A DNA stretch of 64,000 nt. Source: Hymenoscyphus infarciens. Taxonomy: Eukaryota > Ascomycota > Leotiomycetes > Helotiales > Helotiaceae. Numbering within the stretch: the stretch's first letter is position 1; each line of letters opens with the position of its first letter. Positions 1 to 10,147 of this stretch are shown here, piece by piece. The translations under genes and the position numbers were made by a program. The notes under the pieces were generated by a model that saw only the letters and a list, made by a program, of their open reading frames with translations, searched no databases and was not told the DNA's origin. The stretch lies in NCBI GenBank assembly GCA_001414345.1, contig LLCB01000004.1, positions 310,001 through 374,000 of the forward strand, in the 5' to 3' direction.

Positions 1-1
1 G

Positions 2-533
2 ACATTGTCCGAGATAGCAGACCGCGAACTAGAACGAGTCATCCCAGAATCTCTGGATATCGCCCCAGAAAACCGAGTCGGATTAGCCGTGGGCTGGTGT
101 CTACCTTTCCAACCTTCTTTCTGGTGTGTATCATGCTCCAAACCCATAAATTTAAACCACTGAGAACCTACAGGCATGGGTCTTCCATAGGGTCCTCGAC
201 CAGAGGCGGAAAAGTCCCTACCTCGCTGAAGCCTTCTGGTTTCTCGGTGCTGGAATTTGGCTCCCCGCCGTTTCTTTCGGCTTCACCTACGACGTTCTTG
301 GCAGAATCAAAGTCTAGGACGTTTATTTAGAGAGATCTAGAAATCATGATTATAAGGTCGGAGGAGCCGACAGTGTGGCTAAGGATTTGACGTATCCGGA
401 GCTGGTGGAGTTCATGTTAGAGGCTGTTTGCAAGAGGGCAAGTGACACAGTAATTCATGGAGTTGTTATTACGGTTTACTGGCTGGGGATTGCTTTTATT
501 TGTAGGGTTTTGATGAAGATTTTCTGGGGTTAG
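2..533 (+). pseudogene. C-terminal part of a membrane protein gene, with in-frame stop
   Basis: Two blocks of coding-like sequence are joined by a probable 46-bp intron at 128-173 (GTATCA at the donor, CTACAG at the acceptor, phase 0). The first block starts before the window and reads LSEIADRELERVIPES and onward. The second begins AWVFHRVLDQRRKSPYLAEA and contains a hydrophobic stretch around FWFLGAGIWLPAVSFGF. The frame meets TAG at 315-317, then stays open for another 71 codons with ordinary composition and a second hydrophobic stretch (VVITVYWLGIAFICRVLM), and ends at TAG 531-533. A single CAG-to-TAG change would explain the inner stop, so I treat it as a recently broken gene or one with a truncated product. 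Alternatively the protein really ends at 317. I do not recognise the family. The gene is partial at its 5' end. Confidence 0.5.
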
Positions 534-894
534 AAGAGTGGTTTGGAGATCATATAAGCTTGGGTGAAAAGGCACCACATTTCGAAAGAGAGAACAGAGC
601 TGTTGCCTTTGGAATTTGAAGTACATCACCGTGTTGGAAGAGGAGGTTGGGAGTCAATGAGGGGTGGAGGTCGTGTTCGCTTAAACTGGCAACGACGTTT
701 TTAGGTTAGTATTTCTTTGGAAGAGAAGTGCACTTGCGTTATAGAACCAGAGAATGAGAGAACCTTTGGACTGCTGCGCTCAAAACTCGAATAGAATATC
801 AATAGAATTGCATATTTGTAGCTATGAGGGAAATCGAGAATAACGGCTACAGCCTTGCAACCTTTCGATGGCACGAAGTAATTGGTCAGCAACA
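534..894. other. Intergenic flank left of the Copia insertion
   Basis: No convincing gene. On the minus strand a reading frame ending at 701 continues, across the Copia insertion, into the sequence right of 6499 (see the entry for 6495-6777). Confidence 0.4.
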
Positions 895-899
895 GAAAG

Positions 900-1082
900 T
901 ATTGCAGGTGCAAGGTCAAGGGAAGTGTTATAGGCATTCAAAAGTATAGGGTGGAGAATTAGGTATTAATTACTACAAAGAGAGAACTATCTACTATACG
1001 TAGGAGGGAGTATAAGTACTCTAAGAGTAAGCTAACCCTAATTAGGTAGCTATTATAAGAGTAAATATCTAATATAACAACA
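900..1082 (-). repeat. 3' LTR of the Copia element
   Basis: 183 bp, direct copy of 6312-6494. Differences are mostly C/T and G/A transitions, and this copy is the more TA-rich of the two. Confidence 0.92.
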
Positions 1083-4000
1083 CACCCCCTATTCGAGATT
1101 TAGTCTCTAAACCGGTTATCCTATATAACTCTACCTATTCTTAACTTTTAACCTTTCTAAATAGGCAACTTTATAAGCTATAATAGCTTTATAAACTTCT
1201 TATACTTATTACCTCTTAATATCTTAGTTAGTCTATCTACTAGCATCTTACTCGTAGGTACGTAGTATAATTCTATAATACCCTCTTTTACTCTTTCGCA
1301 TACAAATTATTACTTATATATAAAGTGCTTTATACGTTAATATAATTTAAGATTCTCTATAATTTATATAACTTTATAGTAATCACTTCCTACTTAAACT
1401 TATAGAGCGTCCTTACTTTTATACTCTAATTCTAAGAGTAAGAACCGTACCTATATAACCTCCTTTACTAATTCGGTAATACCGTAGTATTCCGATTCAA
1501 TCGAGTATAGTATAGTATAAGATTATTTCTAGAATTAATAAGTAATAATACCCTCTTCTAAAAAGAAGGCATATCCAGAGGTCGATTTACTAGTATATAA
1601 GTAATTCGTATAACTAGTATTAGTATATACTTCTAGTTCTTTTAGATCTAGTCCTCTATATATAATATACTAATTCTTTATTCCTTAGAAATATTATAAT
1701 AAGTGTTTTATAGCTTGAATATACTACTACGAAGAATTAACTAAAAACTTTGATAATACCGATATTATATACGATATATCTAGCTAAGTAAGAACAGCTA
1801 TATAATTAGCTAATCCTACTATTAATTAGTACTCCTTTATACTCTCTTAAGAGGCTTGTCCTATATTTGATACTATAAAGTTTATATATCTAGGGTCTAA
1901 AGGAGTTATAACTGGATTATAGTCTTCTATACTAAAGCGTTTAAGGATCTTCGAGATATAAGTATCTTAATAAAGATATAGCTTTTTATTTTCTCTATTA
2001 TATAAAATACGTACTCTAAGAAAATATCTAGCTAGACTAAGGTCTTCTATCTAAAACTTTATATAAAGGTCGGTTTTAAATTTATTAATATACTACTTTT
2101 CGCCTACTATTAAGAAGTTATCTACATACGTATAAATAATAACTCTCGTAGCTTTATTTTAGTATATATAATAATTAGCTACTAAGAGCTTAAATCCTAT
2201 CTCTTTAAGTGCCTCGTGTAATTTGTTTTACTATAACTAAGGGGATTGTTTAAGACTATATAAAGACTTATTTAATTTAGCTATATATTCTTTGGAATTG
2301 TATATAACACTATCCTTAGTATATCCTAGAGGTATATTATAGTAAACTTCTCTATCGATCTTACTATTTAGGAAGGCAGTGATAGTATCTATCTATTTAA
2401 CTTTAAGATTATATATTATAGTAAGAGCTAAAATGATCCTCTAAGAGCTTATCTTATACACCTCTATAAAAGTATAGTAATAATCGACTCTATATTCTTA
2501 CTCGAAGCCACGTACTACCTATCTTATCTTAAACTTTGAGATAACCGAATTAACGTCTCTTTTAGTATAATAAACGAATTTAGTAGTAAGTACTCTTTAG
2601 CCTCCTAGTACTAACTTTTGCTTAATTAGTGTCTAGGTCTTTTTATATATAAGTAACTCTATCTTTATTCTTATAGTATATCTCTACTCTTTAGAGTTTT
2701 TACTATTTAAGGCTTTAATTAAAGTCTATAGATTATTAGAAATTTAAATACTCTTATGTTTAATAGCGGTATATACTTATCTAGCAGCGAGTTTTATAAG
2801 AGACTTGATTTCCTTTAAAGTTATCTTCTTCTTTACTAAATTTATAGTAATATTTAGATTAACCTTCTTAGTATAATCCCGACGAGTATTAATACGTTTA
2901 CTTAGTAGAATAGTAGAATATACCTTTTAAGGTCGTCGAATAGGTTTATTAACTTTGTTATTAATAGAAACTTTATTAAGAACTTTGTTATATTCGTTAT
3001 AATCTAAATCGGTTAAGCTAAGTTCGTTAATATTAAGATTAAGAGTAAAATCACCGAAGTTTATACTCTTATCTAAAGTAATAGAAACTAGGATCTTATT
3101 ATTAAGATTACTACCTCTAGATCTAGGTTCTAAGAGACTATATCTACTAATATACTCTTCTTTGTTAAATCTTACGTCTGAGGATCTTATAACTCTTTGT
3201 AATTCTAGTACCTAAATTCACTAAATATACGAACTTTTGTAACTAACTAATATACCTTTCTAAGCGTGTATAGCGAGCTTTTCACTTATAACTCTGTCTT
3301 ATACTAGGATATAGATAAAAGCCTTATACTCTAATACTTTTAGATTTAATACGTCTAGTATATTATCCTTATTTAGATAGAATTCGTCTAGAAACTTTTA
3401 ATAAGAGGTTTTACTATTAACTATACTATTAGTAGTAATATTATATATTTAGATTAGTATAAGTAGTACTTCTTCCTAGAGAAACTTAGGGATCTCTTAG
3501 TCGATTACTATAGATCGAAGTCTTTTAATAAGAGTATAGATTATACGCTTAGAAACCCTATCCTACTTAGGTGATCTTAGAGTAGTAATCTTAAGCTTTA
3601 TTCTAAGGTTTTTAGTATACTCTTAGATATCTTTAACTATAAATTCCTTTTCTCTATCTAGCTTAAATATCTTAATTTAGCGGCTATATTAGGTATATAT
3701 CAATTACTTAAAAGCTTAAAGATATTCTTATACCTCTCTTTTTATCTTTGAGAGGTATTCTTATTACTTCTTTAAATATTCGTCGGTTAAGATTATAGTA
3801 TACTCTATACTATTATATATTAGAGGCTTAATTTATACTATATTACTAAATATATGTCTAAGAACTTCCTAGCTTTTATACTCTAGATTAATAGCTTTTA
3901 GCCTATACTATATTAGCTTTTTAAGCTTATATAGAGTGTATACGATTTCACCTTCTTAAGGTTCTAAATGTTCTTTAAATTCTATACCTTTTACTAATTT

Positions 4001-6300
4001 AGAAGTCTTTTATACGTTGTTAAGGCTGAGATGTCTAAAGCAACGATGCTATATTATTAGTAAAGGGATTTTAACTTTTTAAAGTGCTATTAGGCGAGCT
4101 ACGACTATAGTCGATACTAACTCTTACTTAAAATTTCCTAGCTTCTTATTAGTTGAAATAAGAAAGCTAGCCTTCTTATTAGTCGAGAAGGTCTTAGTAT
4201 TAGTACTTATGCTGCTTTTAATAATAGTATTATTAGCGCCTTAAGAAACTATAGAAGTTAGTCTCTTATTAAGGTTAAGGTTATATTCGATAATCTTAAT
4301 ATCTTGCTTTTTACTTAAATATATCTTTAAGTCTTTAGGCGAGAGATAATTATTTAGTATTTCTAAGAGATAGTAATCGTTATCTAAAAGAGAGAAGATA
4401 CGCCTAGATTTAGCGAGTTATAATTTATACTTGTTAATAACACCTCTAGTATCTATAAAGATATGTCTACTAAAGAGGTTTATACTACCTTCTAGGATAT
4501 ATAAACAATTCTTTAATTTAATATAGTAATAATCGTCCTTACCTTAGCTAGTATATAATTAGAGTACTACTATACTAATTCCTTAAATAGAGGCTATACC
4601 GCTAACTATTGCGATAGTGCTTAAATTCTCTTCTTAGAAGTCTCTTTAAAAGCGATGGCGATTATATATAATATATAAGTCGGTGCTAATATCGTTTTTA
4701 AATCTCTTTCTCTAAGGTTTAGACTTTTATAAAGATGTTGTAATTACGTTAGTATCTAATTTAAGACTATATACTATATATAAGCCTATATATCTAAAAG
4801 CACTTTCTATATCCTTAGTATTATTATTAGAGGTATCCTTAGGCTCGGTATTCTTATTCTTTAAAGAATTATCCCCTTTTTTACCTTCCTTTTTCAGGTT
4901 CTATTTAGTCTACTTCTTACCTTGAAAGGCCTCCTACTTTTCCTTCTTTTCCTTGTTTTTTAGAAGGGAAAAGTATAAATCGGAGTTATACCTATTAGAC
5001 ATATAATAAGAGTAATACTTATCCTCTTTACTATTATTACCTTTCAGGTATTATTGCTTTATACCCCTAAAAAGGGCTTTGCTTTTAATAGTCTCTCTAA
5101 TACGAGCTTTATCTGTAATATCGATGATTAAGCAATTAAGGTCTAGTAGATTAAAACCTCGAAGATCTACTTACTTAGCTATAGACTATTAAGGAAAGGA
5201 CTATGTTAATCCTTTAACGAAAAGAGTAGTATACTACTTTTTGATATCTGTTAATTTAAGATCCTTAAGCTTATGCTTTATATTTAAGAAGTAACTAATA
5301 TACTTCTTGAGATTGTTATATCTCTTATATTTATAGTTAATATAATCGCTGATTATATTATATATAAGCACCTCTCTTTTTCTAGAGTACTTTCTTTCGA
5401 GAGTATCTTATATACTCTTTATAGTATAGATGCTCTTAATAACTTTAGTAGAGAGAGCTTTAATATTATTTATAATTATAAAGTAGTATCTAGCCTCTTC
5501 CTTATTCTAAAGGTTCTATAACTTTATATTATTTATAGTTTCCTCTTCTTATATAGTAAATATTGATTTAACCTTCTTTAGTAGCTAAATATTCTCTTTA
5601 AGGTAGACTTTTAATTTATATTAATATATAAGCCTTATTATCTCTTCTTTCTATAATAAGTAATTATTTTCACCTTTTAGACGTAATCTTAATAGGAGCT
5701 AAGGAGTGCTATAATAGCTTGAATTTAGTAGGTCTAATATATTATTAGTGCTAGTAAATATCGACTAAGAGAGTAGCGGCGGAGAAGCTCCTAATCCGTC
5801 ACTATTTAAGCTATTATTTTCTATACTTCTTAATCTTAATCCTTTTAATAGTGAATTCGATTTATTATTAAGACCTTCTAGATTATTATAGAGAGACTTT
5901 AAGAGCGATTCCTTAATTAGTAATCCTTTTATTAGTGAAAGTTGCTCTAGAACCTATACGAGAGTATTTACTTTACTCTTACCTTTTTATATAGTTAATA
6001 CTAAAGAGAGTAAATCGTTAAAAGATAATTCGAGTACGGCTTAGAATGCCTCTTACCCTTGTAAGTCGAAGGTTATTAAAGGGATCGATTGTTATACTTT
6101 TATTAATTTACTAAACGGATTATTTAGACTCGGTACGTATTAAGGTGTAGTTGGTACTTATATGTTTTCTAGTGTTAACATCTCTTAACCTAAGTTTATA
6201 TATGTATATGTCGTTGGTAGTAATAAGATAATAAGTAAATTAACTTCTACTATTACGATTTAAGTAATACTGTTAAATACTAATAGTACGATGGTTACTA

Positions 6301-6311
6301 GGCTTATAACC
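6301..6311 (-). other. Primer-binding site candidate (half-tRNA type)
   Basis: The 11 bases directly inside the 5' LTR read GGCTTATAACC on the plus strand. From memory, the anticodon arm of eukaryotic initiator tRNA-Met contains GGCTCATAACC. The only difference is a C-to-T change at a CpA, the preferred RIP site. Copia-group elements are known to prime from an internal tRNA fragment rather than from the tRNA 3' end. Confidence 0.55.
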
Positions 6312-6494
6312 TATTATAGGTGTAAGGTTAAGGGAAGTGTTATAGGTATTTAAAAGTGTAGGGTGGAGAATTAGGTATTGATTGCTATAAGGAGAGAACT
6401 ATCTACTGTGTGTAGGAGGGAGTATAAGTACCCTAAGAGTGAGCTAACCCCAATCGGGTAGCCATCACAAGAGTGAATATCTAATACAACAACA
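6312..6494 (-). repeat. 5' LTR of the Copia element
   Basis: 183 bp, direct copy of 900-1082, less mutated. Followed at 6495-6499 by the target duplication GAAAG. Confidence 0.92.
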
Positions 6495-6777
6495 GAAAGC
6501 CCGCAAACTCATTCAACAGATCCCAAAAGTGGACCACCGCAAGTGACGACCTTGCTTTTAGTCCGAAAAGCAAGCTTATCAGAGGGTGTTGCTGTTTGTG
6601 GCGGAGATTTGATTTCATATTGTACGAACGATCTGGGAGAATGTTGAGCACTAAATGCTGGTTATTCGAGACCAACTGGTATAATTCATTCTGCTGTGCT
6701 AAGTGGCTTAAAACAATCAGTAATTCTCTGCGACAATCTTGTACAATGTTTCCACGGACAGGCACGCATAGCAACAC
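6495..6777 (-). pseudogene. Open frame split by the Copia insertion (possible disrupted gene)
   Basis: Read without the element and with one copy of GAAAG, the minus-strand frame running 6777 to 6495 joins in phase to 894-701, giving about 158 open codons across the insertion point. No ATG is present at the upstream end, no family is recognised and no splice signals decide the structure. Either the element broke an exon or this is a chance frame in unique DNA. Confidence 0.25.
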
Positions 6778-7245
6778 CCTGGTGGCTGTTGCCCAGAGTT
6801 TTAATTAAGAGTGGAAGAGACAGCAAAGTGATATGTGTTGTACTTCTGTGTAGACTCTTTCCCATTTCGGAGGAAGATGAGTTGTGTCTTATTGTTTTCT
6901 ATATATTGATTAGTTGAATAGCCACTTGAACTTATGCTCGTCCAAGAAATCAACACAGTAATCTACCGCCAATACTTCACGATAGAGAAGGTAATAATTT
7001 CCTACGAGACTAAGAATTTCTCGGTAAACCATATAATAATTACAATCAATATCCACTGTCATTCAAAGAGGACTTCGAAATAGAAAACAAGCGGAAGCTT
7101 GCCAGAAAGTATAACTGGTTCACAAAATTATATCACCTAGAGTGACCTGTGGAACTACATTGCGAGAAAATCTCAGAGTTGGAACCATAGTAGAATAGTA
7201 CTTTCGAGTAAGTTAGTTGGAGATTGAAGGCCTTCTTTAACGGCT
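6500..7245. other. Unique sequence without a recognisable gene
   Basis: Moderate AT content. Only short overlapping frames on both strands, none with known motifs. Confidence 0.4.
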
Positions 7246-7253
7246 TTTTTAAG

Positions 7254-7446
7254 CAGTGTTGCCAGTAGTATCTAGAATATCATACTACTACGATATATTA
7301 ACAAAAATAGAGTTTAATATATACTATTTATACTATATAATCCTGATAATATTTAATTGTATTACAATTATTATTATTAGTATTTTAATTAATATTATGA
7401 ATAATACCGTGGCATTGCTATGCCTGTTAGAGTTAAGCTTTTTAGG
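7254..7446 (+). repeat. Relic related to the first 190 bp of the hAT-like element at 20329
   Basis: Starts CAGTGTTGCCAGTAGTAT, like the terminus of the 20329 element, and stays alignable through the shared blocks ACTATTTATACTAT, TATTTTAAT and TTAAGCTTTTTA, about 190 bp in all. It could be a short non-autonomous relative or a 5' fragment. TTTTTAAG (7246-7253) and TTTTTAGG (7439-7446) look like an 8-bp duplication, but the second lies inside the homologous part, so this is uncertain. Confidence 0.5.
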
Positions 7447-9764
7447 AGTATGACCCATTCATCCCGAAGTGCCACCATCGTTCTTCCCTTTTCGCCAAGG
7501 GTGCATCAACGGAAGCTATTTTTATACAGCACGAGTAACTTTAAGGCTACCATTCTGCTGAGTGTAAACAAACACAATATCGAGACCTCACTAAGTCTTT
7601 CCCAAACCCCCAAAAACCTACAATTCCAAACCACCTTGTGAACTCAAGTATAGGTTCAACACGGACTAATCTTAAATATAAAATCTATGCATTGACTTGA
7701 TTGAAAAATCTTCTATAAAAACGACTTGACTTGTTACTAAATACATTATTTATTTCCCCAAACTGAGGTATATATCCTCCCTCATTCAACACCCCTGGTA
7801 AATGGCAGAAAGACACCTAAATACTCAAAATCATAAAGTTTATGCAAATTCTAGAGACCGAGAGAAATATCTGGCGTTACAGAGTGGGCGCCGAAAATCG
7901 ACCAGCAAATGCAATGAATAGGGACTTCGCTGAAGTCGAAGAATAAATATTGAATCTGGCTATCAAGTACTCAATGAACATGTCTGTTCCCCCTCCACTT
8001 GGATATTTCTCTAAAGCCTCAGGCGGAAGGTAATTTTTTAATCTTAGCAGAGAAATAAAGATCACTTTCCACAGCAAGAAATGATTCGACAGCAAAAGAC
8101 ACCGAAGTTATTCTCACAAGGGTCCAAGAACCCGTGCTGAATACCACATACCAAATTATGGAGAACTGCTACTGATGTCCTGTGAATTCTACAAGATACA
8201 AAGCGCTTCAAACAGTCTAGTCAGATTCCACACAGGTCCCAATGCGATTAATCTCTATGGTGCTGTTGTGAAAGAAACACCTACAGTCCAGGAAGAACAT
8301 CTTAAACACCAAACCTCTCAATAATCACCGCAACCATAGACCTGAGACAGTACCACATCACTTCGTCGCGACTCATGCCTTTCTACTTATTCTCAGACAA
8401 TTCCAAATATTCTCCTGGATTATTTAAGAGAATCAAGAATTCCGCTTTCGACTTCTATCTAGAACAATACTCATAATGACTCCTAAACAGGTTTGCACAA
8501 TCAAATGAGGTGGAAAAAAGATACGTCGTAAAGGGCGAAGCTCTGTCAAGTCCTTACTCCAACCAAAATCTCGATTTTAATATTTCCCCCCGAAAAAGAA
8601 TTGCCCTTCCAAAGCCACCTTTCACACGGGAGCACCTGGACCTGAAAAGTGTCGGTTTCGGAGCTAGAAGCTGCCTATAGCAGAGGCCTTGCAAGAGAAG
8701 CCGGAGGCGGGTATCTCTCTTTGATGGTGAGTGGATTGTAGTTGCAGGGTCGCACTTGTATTATCATTTCTCAAGCCAAGAAAAGAAAGGGCTGATTTCG
8801 ACAAGAAGAAATAATTCGACAGTAACACTTACCCACATCCTTCTCCTCAACATTCAAGAAACCCACACCCTTTGATGTAATACATCAAGATCTTGCAAGC
8901 CCCAAGGATTTTTTGGAACGAATAATGGGACTAGGTCCTCTGTTGGCCGTTGACGCGAAACCTAGCGCGATATCGCGTGCACCTGGAAAAGTGGCAGTAA
9001 ATAGCTTGATGTTCCAACTCCAATTACCAACTAAGTCGAGACGATTGAGCCAGTTTCTTCTGAACACTTGGGCTAATAATCTAAATTGTTCTATGTGGCT
9101 AGGAACATTCCTTTGAATTACCCTAAAAAGCTTGAATAACGAGAGCAAGGCAGGTGCGAACTTATGTACGCGGTTATTACCGTTATTTACTGCCGCTTTT
9201 ATTGTCCACTACGAGCTGGGGTCAATCCTGAATTCTGTACAGCCTTCGGAAACGAAGACTATATAGTGTTTGTTTTTAGAGAGGCGAATTATCAAAAAGT
9301 GCCCAACGTAAAATTTCTTCAGCATTGAAATCTCTATATCTCCACTCTCAAAGCGACCCTGCACACTTCTATCCATCCAACCAAGGATATCTAGCACACT
9401 TGCCTCAGTCTATATCCATATCAAAACAATTTGTACCAAAGAAAGAAGAAAACAGGGATACCTGATCCCAGCCCAAGGAAACATACCTCAAACCCATCTA
9501 AGCAAAATCCAGGTCACTTCGCAAGAGCCGAGAAGATATCCAAAGACCCAACGCCCACTCCGAGAGCGCGACCCCGCACTCTCTGTTGTCCTACGGATAT
9601 ACCCAAACGCCATCTCCAACCATAAAACCCAAAAGGTATCACACAAACTACCACCACATACTCGCCCTTCCCAAGTCCAAGACCGAACAACCAACCCATA
9701 TTTATCCCAAAAAACTCCATCATCTCGCCCTTAGTAAACCACCTCACACTCACACGCCCCAACT
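7447..9764. other. Gene-poor stretch
   Basis: Only frames under 90 codons on both strands, none with a recognised motif or a plausible exon chain. Part of it (about 9400-9764) is the 3' flank of the small Cys-rich gene. A 20-bp string at 9189-9208 recurs at 18546-18565. Confidence 0.4.
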
Positions 9765-10147
9765 CTATCTCCTCCCTCGACCCCGAACAACAACCTTCCT
9801 CGCCCCCTTCCGCTCCCTGCCTTCCCTCTCTTTCCTAGCCTGCAAAGCAGCAGCCTCTTTCTCCTCGGCCTCAATCCGTCTTCGTTCCGGCATAGCACAC
9901 TTATCACAGTCCTCACATTCAACTGTTTGCCAGATATCGCGTTTCTTGCATGGAGTTTGGACCACTGTGGATAATTTCGGAGTCAGTATTAGAAGGATGA
10001 GGAGGAAACGGGGGTTTTCACAAAAGGAAACAAAGGCTAAATTTTAGAAGAGGGAAAAAGTAGCTCACTTGCACCAATGGAGCAGTATTTTGCAAGGGCG
10101 TAGGTTTTGTGAGAGCAGTTGTGAAGGTTGAGGTAGTATTGGCACAT
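9765..10147 (-). CDS. Small Cys/His-rich fungal protein, 92 aa
   Basis: Two exons, 10147-10069 and 9964-9765, separated by a 104-bp intron (GTGAGC donor, CACAG acceptor). The joined frame gives 92 residues. The N-terminal half holds spaced Cys and His residues (MCQYYLNLHNCSHKT, then KYC, PCKKRDIW, ECEDCDKC), followed by a highly charged helix-like stretch (ERRRIEAEEKEAAALQA) and a basic Arg/Lys-rich tail ending RGRGRR. I recall similar small proteins, with a Cys-His start and a CxxRxIW block, from many filamentous ascomycetes; none has a function known to me. The Cys/His pattern suggests metal binding and the basic tail suggests nucleic-acid contact, but both are inference. No signal peptide is visible. 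The long plus-strand frame over the same bases is a shadow. Confidence 0.72.

Larger units (their letters stand above)
900..6494 (-). mobile_element. Copia-type LTR retrotransposon, RIP-degraded
   Basis: Two 183-bp LTRs (900-1082 and 6312-6494) are flanked by the 5-bp target duplication GAAAG (895-899, 6495-6499). On the minus strand the LTR starts TGTTG and ends CAATA. Reverse transcriptase is recognisable on the minus strand although stops interrupt it: a decayed KARWVVRGFE-like block near 2485-2530, and the catalytic block read as YVDNFLIVG at about 2103-2131, where the second Asp of YVDD has become Asn, a G-to-A change. RT lies near the 3' LTR, as in the Copia order gag-protease-integrase-RT-RNase H. 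No long frame survives and the internal part is strongly TA-rich, as expected after RIP. A primer-binding-site candidate lies at 6301-6311 and a purine tract (AGGGGGTG on the minus strand) abuts the 3' LTR at 1083-1090. Confidence 0.93.

Noticed and set aside
9586..10047. 153-codon plus-strand frame
   Set aside because: Antisense to the small Cys-rich gene, with low-complexity His/Pro/Thr content and no ATG context; the minus-strand exons have better motifs and splice signals.
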